From Hoylesella loescheii (GTDB taxonomy: Bacteria > Bacteroidota > Bacteroidia > Bacteroidales > Bacteroidaceae), in NCBI GenBank assembly GCA_021531755.1, contig JADYUK010000023.1:1-42879 (forward strand): DNA of 42,879 nt, given 5' to 3'. Shown one piece after another: positions 9,481 to 19,517 of this stretch; within the stretch, counting starts at the first letter, position 1, and each line of letters opens with the position of its first letter. The notes under the pieces were generated by a model. That model saw only the letters and a list, made by a program, of their open reading frames with translations, did no database searches and was not told the DNA's origin. A program made the translations under genes and the position numbers.

Positions 9481-9621
9481 CTCTTTTTCTTCGTAAAGTC
9501 TAACATAAATGTCATAAGAACATTTCCGTATATCACTGAAATATTCTGTAGATTTTTCTACAGCGAAAAAGGAAGACGGAATCTTACGACAGAATGCAGA
9601 CTCTAAATATTTCCATAGCCT

Positions 9622-9694
9622 GCACCCTTAGCTCAGTTGGTAGAGCAACTGACTCTTAATCAGTGGGTCTAGGGTTCGAGCCCCTAAGGGTGTA
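9622..9694 (+). tRNA. tRNA-Lys (anticodon CUU), copy 2
   Basis: Identical in sequence to copy 1, 141 bases downstream on the same strand, anticodon CTT at 9655-9657. The spacer shows no clear second promoter, so both may come from one transcript. A terminator follows directly. Confidence 0.95.
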
Positions 9695-9704
9695 CTAAAG
9701 GTTT

Positions 9705-9740
9705 AAAGGTCAGTATAGTATTCTCTATACTGGCCTTTTT
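9705..9740 (+). terminator. Intrinsic terminator of the tRNA-Lys pair
   Basis: AAAGGTCAGTATAG (9705-9718) pairs with CTATACTGGCCTTT (9725-9738), 14 pairs with one G-T wobble, closing a 6-base loop and ending in TTTTT. Confidence 0.8.
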
Positions 9741-9830
9741 GCCTTTTGGGGCAAATGAATATTCTACGCAAATATGTAGAGAAGCCTTTTTTTATCATAA
9801 TGATAGAAATCCTATACATAATTTTTTTAA

Positions 9831-11867
<2,037 letters not shown>

Positions 11868-11881
11868 TTCTTTACTTTAGG

Positions 11882-11923
11882 CTAAGGGGATGTGTCATTT
11901 GGCTTTTGACACACCCCCTTAGT
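11882..11923 (+). terminator. Hairpin downstream of ligA
   Basis: CTAAGGGGATGTGTCA and TGACACACCCCCTTAG form a long near-perfect stem 15 bases after the ligA stop. There is no clear T-run after it, so it may be a factor-dependent terminator or an mRNA 3' end stabiliser. Confidence 0.5.
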
Positions 11924-12055
11924 AATATCCGGACACATTTCAGCCAGTGGACAAGGACAAACATCCCCCTCTCTGAAATCTGACATGACATAATACTGAG
12001 CCGTCCGCCAGTCTTTGCCGCTCACGACAAGCAAGTACTCTTTGCTGTCCAGATG
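11882..12055 (-). pseudogene. Possible gene remnant, Cys-rich 57-codon open frame
   Basis: A minus-strand frame reads HLDSKEYLLVVSGKDW, then a tail with CPCPLAEMCPDITKGVCQK ending at TAG 11882-11884. It looks protein-like but has no usable ATG: an in-frame TAG lies immediately upstream, two codons after an ATG. It may be a small gene broken near its start. The last codons overlap the hairpin after ligA, which argues for caution. No family recognised. Confidence 0.2.
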
Positions 12056-12106
12056 CTAATACATTAAGTCAAACTAAAATGTATTGCGGTTTTCAGGAAT
12101 AATATA

Positions 12107-12259
12107 CTATGCCAAATAGGCAAAATACACGTACAACAAAATGGCAATGACAATGACAGAGACAACTGACCGGAGAAGGCATCCGACAAATCTCTTGATA
12201 AGCCATATGCCAATCAGTATGACAATGACGCATGATGCATAATAAACTAAATTTTCCAT
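12107..12259 (-). CDS. Small two-helix membrane protein (50 aa)
   Basis: An ATG at 12257-12259 opens a 50-codon frame ending at TAG 12107-12109. The product starts MENLVYYASCVIVILIGIWL, a first hydrophobic helix (about residues 4-20). A short basic turn (IKRF) follows, and then a second helix (about 32-49, SVVSVIVIAILLYVYFAYLA). The frame is almost wholly hydrophobic apart from the basic loop, as expected of a real small membrane protein and unlike a random frame. It lies between ligA and hairpin repeat copy B. No function is recognised; bacterial proteins of this kind often bind and tune larger membrane complexes. Confidence 0.55.
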   Translation of the reverse strand: MENLVYYASCVIVILIGIWLIKRFVGCLLRSVVSVIVIAILLYVYFAYLA

Positions 12260-12334
12260 AATTTCAATATGTGTTATCTAACTATGTGATATGGCGAGTA
12301 TGGTAATTATTCAAACCGTATTCATAGCTTTATT

Positions 12335-12492
12335 CGAACGTTTTCGTTAAGCCATAAGACCAAAGAGAGCTTGCTCACTTTGGCTTGGCGAGAATTTTCG
12401 TTCAAGCGAGAGCAGAACATTAAGCTTGCTTAATTGTTATGCCGAGTGCAGACGAAAATCATCATCGATAAAACGTCTGTGTTTATACGAAC
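12335..12492 (-). repeat. Hairpin repeat, copy B (two-hairpin form)
   Basis: A 158-base copy reading on the minus strand. It has border GTTCGTATAAACACAGAC, a first hairpin ATTAAGC-AA-GCTTAAT, a second hairpin CCAAAGTGAGC-AA-GCTCTCTTTGG, and border GGCTTAACGAAAACGTTCG. It is nearly identical to copy D at 21461-21619 in the opposite orientation. Its end overlaps the 3' end of the pseudouridine synthase gene, whose stop codon lies inside the border. Confidence 0.9.
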
Positions 12493-13376
12493 AATTTTCT
12501 AAAGGCAGTTGGAATGGGGGTCATAAACTCCATAGGTTCTCCTGTCATAGGATGGTAGAAGCATAGCATATAGGCATGGAGGCAAAGACGATGTATGGGG
12601 TCGTCTCCGTTACCATATTTGACATCACCACAAACAGGATGGCCTATATCGTTCGTGTGGACTCGTATCTGGTTTTTCCTGCCTGTCTCAAGCTTGAACT
12701 CTACAAGTGAATACTCCGTTGTACGATTCAGGGTATGAAAATGGGTCACGGCATATTTCCCGCCATTATCAGACGGAGAAGAATATGTATAATATGCCTT
12801 GTTGTCCTTTAGCCAGTTTGCGATTGTCCCATCGTCGTCCTCCATCTCACCTGAGACAACAGCTACGTAACGGCGGTCATAGACGATGTCATGCCAATTA
12901 TGCTCAAGTATCTGCTCTGTCTCCATGTCTTTTGCATAAACCATAAGACCTGATGTGTCTCTGTCAAGCCTGTGTACAGTATGTGCCCTGCATTTCTGTC
13001 TTGTCTTCGAGAAATAATCGTCGAGTACAGACTTGACGTTCAGAGTGGTATGAGCTCCTGCCATTGACAGGATGCCAGGCATTTTCTCAATGACGATGAG
13101 ATATTTGTCCTCATATACAATCTTCACCCATTTGCTCTTAAATGTGTCATTACGCTTTGATTTGCTGATAGCAATCTTCATACCCCGTTTTAAGGGGTAG
13201 TCAAATTGTGTGACGGTTTTCCCTCCGACACGGATACCACGCCCTTTCAATATATCCTTTATCTTGTTCCGTGATAAAGATACATTCTTTATGAGATAAT
13301 CAAGTAATGGAGATTCATATTCAACCTCGATATATGAATAATCGTTGGGTTGGTTATTATAATAATGTTTCATCAT
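12483..13376 (-). CDS. RluA-family pseudouridine synthase
   Basis: The family isomerises uridine to pseudouridine in rRNA or tRNA. The catalytic-aspartate motif HRLDRDTSGLMVYAKD is near residues 133-148. An S4-like RNA-binding segment precedes it (SRNKIKDILKGRGIRVGGK, near residues 35-53), and KNQIRVHTNDIGHPVCGD is the conserved C-terminal RluA motif. At 297 aa it is normal for the RluA/RluC/RluD group; the target uridine cannot be told from the sequence. The start MMKHYYNN is the first ATG. The stop codon lies inside hairpin repeat copy B. Confidence 0.9.
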   Translation of the reverse strand: MMKHYYNNQPNDYSYIEVEYESPLLDYLIKNVSLSRNKIKDILKGRGIRVGGKTVTQFDYPLKRGMKIAISKSKRNDTFKSKWVKIVYEDKYLIVIEKMPGILSMAGAHTTLNVKSVLDDYFSKTRQKCRAHTVHRLDRDTSGLMVYAKDMETEQILEHNWHDIVYDRRYVAVVSGEMEDDDGTIANWLKDNKAYYTYSSPSDNGGKYAVTHFHTLNRTTEYSLVEFKLETGRKNQIRVHTNDIGHPVCGDVKYGNGDDPIHRLCLHAYMLCFYHPMTGEPMEFMTPIPTAFRKLFV

Positions 13377-13446
13377 TATGCTTAGATTTTCCTTTAGTTA
13401 TACAAACACACACAGCTTCACACCTTATTAGCCAGCCGAAAAGAAT

Positions 13447-13528
13447 CGTTCGAATAAATTCAGACATTTTCTCGCCAAGCCAAAGTGAGCAAGCTCTCTT
13501 TGGTCTTATGGCTTATCGAAAACGTTCG
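13447..13528 (+). repeat. Hairpin repeat, copy C (single-hairpin form)
   Basis: An 82-base unit from CGTTCGAATAAATTCAGAC to AACGTTCG with the hairpin CCAAAGTGAGC-AA-GCTCTCTTTGG. Its left border matches copy D but it lacks the first hairpin module. It sits downstream of recN and upstream of the pseudouridine synthase gene, both on the minus strand. Confidence 0.9.
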
Positions 13529-13590
13529 TTAATGTGTGGGCGGGGTATGTGTGTTCTGGGTATGTTACAGAGTTTAGGGTCTTGGATTCA

Positions 13591-15264
13591 TCAGATTGCC
13601 CGATTGTTTTTTAACAGCTCCTCCGCCTGTTGCCTTGCAGCCTCGGATATTGTTGAGCCTGATATCATCTGAGCGACCTCACTTATCCTATCGGTACTTG
13701 TAAGACGAATCATCTCGGTTCTTGTATGCCCAGCGTCCTCAATCTTCTGTACCCGGTAGTGATACTGTCCCGCTGCTGCTATTTGTGGAAGATGGGTGAT
13801 GGAGATGACCTGCCTGCCGCCGTTACCCATATCACTCATTATTCTGGCCATAGCCTCGGCAATCTTACCACTAACTCCAGTGTCAATCTCGTCAAATATT
13901 ATTGTCGGCAAAGACTTCGCATTGCTCACCATAGCTTTCATGGAGAGCATGACACGTGCTATCTCTCCTCCAGAAGCGACCTTCCCTATAGGCTGGAGTG
14001 GCATTCCTTGATTTGCGCTGAACATGAATGTGGCTTCGTCCTGTCCCGATAGAGAAAGCTCTTTCTTGCTTAGCTCTGCCACAAAATTCATGTTGGGCAT
14101 TCCTAATGTTACGAGTCTTCTCTTTATTTCCTTCTCGACAGTTTTAGCTGATTTCTTGCGCAAGGCAGACAAGTTGTCGGCATGTTGTTGTGTCTTGGCT
14201 TTTGCCCTCGCAACTATCTCCTTCTGGGTTTTAATTGATTCCTCACTGTTGTCGATCAATGAAAGTGTCGTCTTAATGTTGTCTCTTATAGAGATGAGAT
14301 CATCTATATCTTCACATCTGTATTTTTTCTCAAGAGAATAGAGCAGGTCGAGACGGTCATTTATTTCCTGTAGTTCAGACGGCACGAACTCTATGTTGTC
14401 CATCAATGCCCTTATTTCTGACGATATATCTTTGAGCTCGATATGTGCAGAGTTTATTCTATCTGCCAGACTGTTTGAATTTGGGATCAGGTTACTGATG
14501 GATGACAGCTCTCCCGCAATGCGTCTCATCTTGGTCAGAATGCCGTTATCGTCATCGTCAAGTTGAGTCTCGGCAATATAGAGGGAGTTCTTTATTTCCT
14601 CTGCGTGGTTCATTGTTTCAGCTTTCTGTTCCAGAATCTCCTCCTCTCCCGTATCTGCCAGCTTCGCGTCCTCGAGTTCTGCAAGCTGAAATCTCATATA
14701 ATCTTCCTGTGTCCTGCTTTCTTCGAGGAGTTTTTCCATATTCGTGAGTTTTTCCTCTTCCTCCTTGAATATCCCATACGCTTCCTGATATGAAGCCAAT
14801 GCTTTGGTATTATCAGAGATGATATCTATCACGGACAACTGGAAGTTTGAGTTTCCAAGCATGAGGTTCTGGTGTTGTGAGTGGATGTCAACAAGTCGTT
14901 CGCCTATGTCGCGAAGTGTTGCGAGCGATACAGGTGTGTCGTTTATGAAAGCTCGTGATTTGCCTGCACAGGTTATCTCTCTGCGCAGAATGCAGTCTGA
15001 GGCGTCATATTCTATATCATTGTCATCAAAAAAACCTTCAAGTCCATACCCGTCAATATTGATATGAGCCTCGATGACACATTTCTTCTCGCCTGTCTTT
15101 ACATATTTCGCATCAGCCCGTTGTCCTAATATCATTGAGAGAGCGCCGAGAATGATACTTTTGCCAGCCCCTGTCTCTCCTGTAATCACGGAGAACCCCT
15201 TCTCAAAAGTGATGTCGAGATTGTCTATAAGAGCGTAATTCTGTATCTTTAGATTTGTTATCAT
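13591..15264 (-). CDS. recN: DNA repair protein RecN
   Basis: RecN is an SMC-like ATPase that acts early in double-strand break repair. Residues 29-36 are the Walker A loop (GETGAGKS). A long coiled-coil region follows (about 150-370). Near residue 450 come the ABC signature region (VASGGEIARVMLSMK) and Walker B (TIIFDEIDTGVSGKIAEAM). Length 557 aa is typical. It is the last gene of a minus-strand run dnaN, exonuclease, DUF4835, recN, with 92 bases between the DUF4835 gene and recN and no promoter seen there. Confidence 0.96.
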   Translation of the reverse strand: MITNLKIQNYALIDNLDITFEKGFSVITGETGAGKSIILGALSMILGQRADAKYVKTGEKKCVIEAHINIDGYGLEGFFDDNDIEYDASDCILRREITCAGKSRAFINDTPVSLATLRDIGERLVDIHSQHQNLMLGNSNFQLSVIDIISDNTKALASYQEAYGIFKEEEEKLTNMEKLLEESRTQEDYMRFQLAELEDAKLADTGEEEILEQKAETMNHAEEIKNSLYIAETQLDDDDNGILTKMRRIAGELSSISNLIPNSNSLADRINSAHIELKDISSEIRALMDNIEFVPSELQEINDRLDLLYSLEKKYRCEDIDDLISIRDNIKTTLSLIDNSEESIKTQKEIVARAKAKTQQHADNLSALRKKSAKTVEKEIKRRLVTLGMPNMNFVAELSKKELSLSGQDEATFMFSANQGMPLQPIGKVASGGEIARVMLSMKAMVSNAKSLPTIIFDEIDTGVSGKIAEAMARIMSDMGNGGRQVISITHLPQIAAAGQYHYRVQKIEDAGHTRTEMIRLTSTDRISEVAQMISGSTISEAARQQAEELLKNNRAI

Positions 15265-15356
15265 CCTTTATTTGTTATATTTATTTCCTGATATGCGTTA
15301 TGAAAATGCAACTCAATTCTGCAGACTAACAGTAGCCACATGATTTTTTTGAGCTG

Positions 15357-16259
15357 TCATTTCTTTATCAAGTCCCATGCATTGCTTTGTGACGCATTGA
15401 TATTGAAGAGCATTTCATATATTTTCTCCTTCTCTTTCTGTGTGCCTTTTCCATTATATATGCTTGCCAGCTCGTCTTTCTTGTAGTCTGTCCATATCTG
15501 CGGAAGAAGCGAAAGTGGTTTGTTCTTGTGAGCTTCATCAAGCAGTGAAAGGGCGGCTGTTATCTCTGAGCGTCCTCTTTCTGGATTTTCAGCCATAGTG
15601 TCAAGCCCTTTCCGGTAATAGTCATACTGTAGTTGTCTTAATGGTTCCATACCGCCATCAAGATAATCGTTAATTATGGCAAACCTGTTACGGCTATCAT
15701 CAAGGGATTTCCATCCTGGATACTCAAGATTCTGAGCATTGTTGACGAGGTACATACATTTCTGCAATATCTCCTCACCACCTTTTGGTGAGAACGTTTC
15801 GAGGTCCAGTCCTATTATCAGATAGGCATAATATGCAGCCAATGCTGTAAGTTGGTTGTCGACATTCTCCGCATTAAATTCAAGCTGGTCAAACTGTTGG
15901 TATCTAAACACAAAATTCTGGTCTGTGTTATTATAGACGGTTGTAGTATACGATGAGTTGAAGACTGGCCTGTTTGATTGGATAAGAGCAGTACATGTGA
16001 ATGTTCCAGCATCCCTGTCATATTTCGTTACTGTTATATTCATGGAACATTGTATACGTTCATTCTTCTGGAATTGAAGCTCTGTCCATTGTCGGGAGTT
16101 AACGAAATCCTCAAAGTTTTTTTGCAGTTCGTTGAATACAGCGTCGTCTGTGCCTTGTATTTTTGAGTGGTTGACAACGACTTTCATCTGGAGCTCTTGT
16201 GAAGTCCCAGAAATTGAAACAAGCAGTAAGAAAAATAAATATGCTAATCTATGCGTCAT
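15357..16259 (-). CDS. DUF4835 (PorD-like) secreted protein
   Basis: A 300-aa protein with a clear signal peptide (YLFFLLLVSISGTSQ then ELQMK). The body fits the Bacteroidota DUF4835 family: VNHSKIQGTDDAVFNELQ, FSSYTTTV-like strands, the AAYYAYLIIGLDLETFSP segment and a helical C-terminus. From memory the family has been renamed PorD and linked to type IX secretion; I hold that loosely. Its start overlaps the exonuclease stop by 4 bases (ATGA), indicating translational coupling. The role in the cell is unproven from this sequence. Confidence 0.8.
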   Translation of the reverse strand: MTHRLAYLFFLLLVSISGTSQELQMKVVVNHSKIQGTDDAVFNELQKNFEDFVNSRQWTELQFQKNERIQCSMNITVTKYDRDAGTFTCTALIQSNRPVFNSSYTTTVYNNTDQNFVFRYQQFDQLEFNAENVDNQLTALAAYYAYLIIGLDLETFSPKGGEEILQKCMYLVNNAQNLEYPGWKSLDDSRNRFAIINDYLDGGMEPLRQLQYDYYRKGLDTMAENPERGRSEITAALSLLDEAHKNKPLSLLPQIWTDYKKDELASIYNGKGTQKEKEKIYEMLFNINASQSNAWDLIKK

Positions 16260-17116
16260 CTTCTGTTATTGAATTCTCTCAGCCTTATTCTCGTTAGGAT
16301 TTGTTTTGTGTTCAGTGTGAAATCGTTGCTCAGTATCCATGAGTAGTAACCAGGATCACGTCTCAGTACTTCCGCAACGGGGATATCCTTATATTTCCCA
16401 AAATTGAACACCTCTACCTGACGCTCTGAGCCGTCCGGGTTAAGCAGAGGCTTGCCATCTGGCCCCTTTACTGTCCCCCATGCTATGCGTCCTGCAAAGT
16501 CAACATTGGGCGAGTCTGGCTTGCAGAACTCCGCGATGACATCCATGTCATTTTCAAGCTTGCGGTCCTCTTCTTCCTGTTTTTCAGGAGCATACATATC
16601 AAGCTCAGCCTGAAGAACTTTCCATGTTGCCATGGTGTCCTGATCGGCAAGGTGTGCTTGGAAATCATCCTCAAGTTTTCTCCCACAATAGAATTTGTAA
16701 GCTGCTGCCAGATTCCTTCGTTCCATCTTCCGGAATATTACTGAAGCATCTATCAGCCTGACCTTGCTAAAGTCAAAGTCTATTCCCGAACGAAGGAACT
16801 CCTCAGCGAGCATGGGGATGTCAAACTTATTGGAATTATATCCTGCGAAATCGCACCCGGCAAACTCGCGCTCCAATTCCTTCGCGATATCCTTGAATTT
16901 TGGTGCAGTCTGTACCATCTCGTCAGTTATACTTGTCAATTCCTGAATGAGGGCTGGTATTGGTCTGCCTGGATTGATGAATATGTTTCTTGATACCTCT
17001 GAGCCATCAAGGCCGGCCTTTATGTAGGATATCTGTATTATGCTGTCTTTTGACAGGTCAAGGCCTGTTGTCTCAAGGTCAAATATAATTAGAGGGCGTG
17101 TTAAGTTTGGCTTCAT
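16256..17116 (-). CDS. DnaQ-family 3'-5' exonuclease with ExoX-like C-terminus
   Basis: The N-terminal 170 residues are a DEDDh exonuclease: Asp13 and Glu15 in IIFDLETTGLD, Asp99 in YNSNKFDIPMLAEEF, His155 and Asp160 in HLADQDTMATW. The C-terminus (VFNFGKYKDIPVAEVLRRDP then YYSWIL) resembles the small domain at the end of exodeoxyribonuclease X and related proteins. Annotation pipelines usually call it DNA polymerase III epsilon subunit. A repair or proofreading exonuclease is the safe call. It sits downstream of dnaN, and its stop overlaps the DUF4835 start by 4 bases. Confidence 0.9.
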   Translation of the reverse strand: MKPNLTRPLIIFDLETTGLDLSKDSIIQISYIKAGLDGSEVSRNIFINPGRPIPALIQELTSITDEMVQTAPKFKDIAKELEREFAGCDFAGYNSNKFDIPMLAEEFLRSGIDFDFSKVRLIDASVIFRKMERRNLAAAYKFYCGRKLEDDFQAHLADQDTMATWKVLQAELDMYAPEKQEEEDRKLENDMDVIAEFCKPDSPNVDFAGRIAWGTVKGPDGKPLLNPDGSERQVEVFNFGKYKDIPVAEVLRRDPGYYSWILSNDFTLNTKQILTRIRLREFNNRR

Positions 17117-17234
17117 ATCATTTGTTGATAAAATTTTACTGCAGAACGTCTTCTTTAAGTCCGAGCCCCATTATGCCATCAATAACGAGCTGGTCGAGAC
17201 AATGAAGACGATATTAACATGTTTCCTGTTATGG
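17117..17234. other. Spacer upstream of the exonuclease gene, possible coding remnant
   Basis: Reading the minus strand, a 21-codon open tail (CLDQLVIDGIMGLGLKEDVL then Q and stop near 17140) looks like the C-terminus of a protein but has no start. It ends about 25 bases before the exonuclease start. The MITE-like element begins directly upstream at 17402-17235. Confidence 0.2.
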
Positions 17235-17402
17235 ATAAGTAGGTGTGCAAAATTATTTTTATAATGATTGTATTGATTAGTGATGCATAATCAGTATGTG
17301 ACATAAAGGAGTGTAGTGAATCCTACTCGACTGTTGTCACTTGCTGATAATGCGCAGTAGGCGGTGCAAGGATTATATAAATAATTTTGCACACCTACTT
17401 AT
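17235..17402. mobile_element. MITE-like palindromic element (168 bp)
   Basis: The two ends are 31-base inverted repeats (17235-17265 and 17372-17402) with a single mismatch, beginning ATAAGTAGGTGTGCAAAATT. The interior continues the symmetry: GCATAATCAGTATGTGACA on the left mirrors GTCACTTGCTGATAATGC on the right, and a small GTAG...CTAC stem closes the centre. The whole element can therefore fold into one long hairpin. It has no coding capacity. The outermost bases of both ends are AT, compatible with a short target duplication, but this is not decisive. No transposase with matching ends is in the window. Confidence 0.75.
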
Positions 17403-17446
17403 TAATGTTACTCTATAAAACAAGTGAGAATTGTAAGCTTGGTCCG

Positions 17447-17608
17447 TTATGCTGGAAGAGTCAAGTACAGCTCGATTCTGTCCAGCTTGTTGACAAACAC
17501 GCTTTCAATTCCCACTATCCAAATACCTGATTTTGTTGATTGAGGTTCAGACAATATAAGTTTGAGGTCAATTCTTGCCCGATGATAGCCTCTTAGAATA
17601 ATCACCAA
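17447..17608 (-). pseudogene. Possible gene remnant between the MITE and dnaN
   Basis: A minus-strand frame with no ATG (first possible starts are TTG 17608 or GTG 17605) reads VIILRGYHRARIDLKLIL, continues through SGIWIVGIESVFVNKLDRIE and stops after LYLTLPA at 17447-17449. The alternating hydrophobic and charged pattern is protein-like. It lies just after the dnaN stop on the same strand. It may be part of a gene broken by the adjoining MITE, or chance. No family recognised. Confidence 0.25.
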
Positions 17609-17626
17609 TTATGTTATATACTGACG

Positions 17627-18751
17627 CTAGTCGTTAAGTAACATTGGCATCATCAGCATAAGGACATTCTGGCCTTCTGGCTGCTGAAGCGGATATACGA
17701 CGCCTGCTCTCGCTGAGTCAGCAAGACGAATCACGACATCATCAGATTCAAGGCCGTTTAGTATCTCCGTGAATGTAGAACCCTTGAAGCCGATGTTCAG
17801 AGGCATTCCATTATATTCACAGACAATTACTTCCTTGGCACTTGTAGAGAAATCAAGGTCCTCAGACTTCACCTCCATCTTCGAGTTGGTCAGAGTCAGT
17901 CTGACAAGCTGGCTGGACTCATTAGCAAACGGAAGAACACGTTTAAGAGACCCTAACAGACTCTTACGGTCTATTGTGACGATATTGGGGTTGTCTTGTG
18001 GAATCACGCTCTTATAGTTAGGATAGCGTCCCTCTGTCAGTCGGCATATGAGTTTACCCGTGGCATATGTGAACTCTGCGCTTCTTTTATCAAATCTCAC
18101 TATCGTGTCTGAGTCATCCTTCGGCAATACATTCTTCAGCAATGTAGCGGGTTTCTTTGGCAGGATAAAGCTTGCGGGGTCATCAGACTTGATTGTGAAT
18201 ATAGTGTTCTGGACAAGTTTGTGCCCATTTGTGGCTGCGATATACATACATTCAGGTTCTATACTGAAATATATGCCATTCATCACAGGTCTCAGCTCGT
18301 CTTGTGCTGTTGCGAAAATGGTACGTGAGATATTCTCGGACAATATATTGCTCGGGATACTGAACATCTTCGTATCATCCATAGCTGTTACAGGACGAGG
18401 GTACTCGTCAGCAGGAGTTGCGACTATATTATATATACCGTTGAGATAAACAATCTTAGTCTGCATTGTCTCCATGTCAACTTCTATGGATATAGGCTGT
18501 TCTGCAAGTTCTTTGAGGGCATCTATGACAGTGCGGCATGTGATACAGAAAGCGCCGTCTCCGCTGCTTTCCTCAAGCTTCAGGTTTGCCATCATGACGT
18601 TCTCGTTGTCTGACGCTGTTACTGTAAGCTCGTCATTGTTCACCTCAAAAAGGAAACAGCCTAAGATAGGCATTGTGTTCTTGCTCAGGATTACCTTATA
18701 GAGGTTATTGAGACTACCACTTAGTTGTGTGCTTGATACTGTAAATCTCAT
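17627..18751 (-). CDS. dnaN: DNA polymerase III beta subunit (sliding clamp)
   Basis: DnaN forms the ring that holds the replicative polymerase on DNA. The 374-aa sequence shows the three-domain beta-clamp pattern: MRFTVSSTQLSGSLNNLYKV at the start, the domain-1 segment ELTVTASDNENVM, TNGHKLVQ in the middle domain, LTEGRYPNYKSVIPQDNP, and the C-terminal PLQQPEGQNVLMLMMPMLLND. The last residues match the MPM(R/L) end common to clamps. The candidate promoter is far upstream (about 365 bases), so the leader would contain hairpin repeat copy E. Confidence 0.96.
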   Translation of the reverse strand: MRFTVSSTQLSGSLNNLYKVILSKNTMPILGCFLFEVNNDELTVTASDNENVMMANLKLEESSGDGAFCITCRTVIDALKELAEQPISIEVDMETMQTKIVYLNGIYNIVATPADEYPRPVTAMDDTKMFSIPSNILSENISRTIFATAQDELRPVMNGIYFSIEPECMYIAATNGHKLVQNTIFTIKSDDPASFILPKKPATLLKNVLPKDDSDTIVRFDKRSAEFTYATGKLICRLTEGRYPNYKSVIPQDNPNIVTIDRKSLLGSLKRVLPFANESSQLVRLTLTNSKMEVKSEDLDFSTSAKEVIVCEYNGMPLNIGFKGSTFTEILNGLESDDVVIRLADSARAGVVYPLQQPEGQNVLMLMMPMLLND

Positions 18752-18797
18752 TTTAGGCTTGGTTTGTTTTGTTGTTGTATATTCTTAAAAGTGGGCT

Positions 18798-18936
18798 TTC
18801 TCACGTGGCAATGAATGAGCAAGCTCATCATTGTATTTGACTTCCTGCTGATTGTAAAGCATATCCCCAAACGAGTTGGGTTTCATCTTCCTCGATTCGT
18901 TCGCTGGCTGCTCTTCTGTCTTAACGAAAACGTCAG
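18798..18936 (+). repeat. Hairpin repeat, copy E (divergent)
   Basis: A diverged member of the hairpin family: CTTTCTCACG, then a hairpin with the same GAGC-AA-GCTC core but different arms (CAATGAATGAGC ... GCTCATCATTG). A second small stem follows (CCCAAACGAGTTGGG), and the border TCTTAACGAAAACGTC. It lies in the predicted 5' leader of dnaN. Confidence 0.6.
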
Positions 18937-19123
18937 GTTACATATCAGATGTTCATAATTAAACTTACTGCTTGGCTATAGAGAAGCCATTCCCTACTCC
19001 ACTATTCACCTTTAGAAAGCGACGGACAGGCATGCGCAATCCACAATCAGCATATATTAAGTCCGCTCATGTCTATGCACTTGTTTCATTCGCAATGTTA
19101 CCGTATAGGGGTTTTTCGAGGTA
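18937..19123. other. Intergenic stretch upstream of dnaN
   Basis: No convincing gene. Only very short frames occur (22 codons starting MPVRRFLKV on the minus strand, about 37 codons on the plus strand), neither with family resemblance. If the promoter at 19124 is used, this is untranslated leader. Confidence 0.4.
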
Positions 19124-19155
19124 CAAATTTACGCATTATTTTTAAAAAAAAGAAA
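19124..19155 (-). promoter_or_regulatory. Candidate promoter of dnaN
   Basis: On the minus strand TAAATTTG (19124-19131) is a perfect -7 box and TTTC lies 20 bases upstream (19152-19155), one base off TTTG. It points towards dnaN, 373 bases away. Confidence 0.5.
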
Positions 19156-19517
19156 AAACATACCAAAAGTTTCTTCTTTTTAGAACTATTTTAGTAATTT
19201 CGCATTCGATATCTAAAATAGAGTTTGATGGATTGTGCCATTTCAGCATGTTCGACGTGCCGTTTTATCATTATATATATATTATCGAATGGAACTCACC
19301 CAAATTCCATCATAATACCCCTTAGCCAATGATTAACCGGAAAAGGCCGGCACATGCTTTCGCAGACAAGAACTCATCTTACAGATATTCCAGTTCAGGG
19401 GGGTAAGCAGAATTTGTATACGCTGTGGAGGGAAAGCATCACATTCTTTCCGGATATAACCACCCCCTTGTTTTAGTCAACCAATATGATATTGTAAAAA
19501 TCAATACTCTTAAAAAT

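Noticed and set aside
13307..13672. 121-codon plus-strand frame across repeat copy C
   Set aside because: It spans the ends of two minus-strand genes and a hairpin repeat; no family similarity.
18980..19120. Short frames upstream of dnaN (22 and 37 codons)
   Set aside because: Composition and length are compatible with chance and neither has a recognisable homologue.
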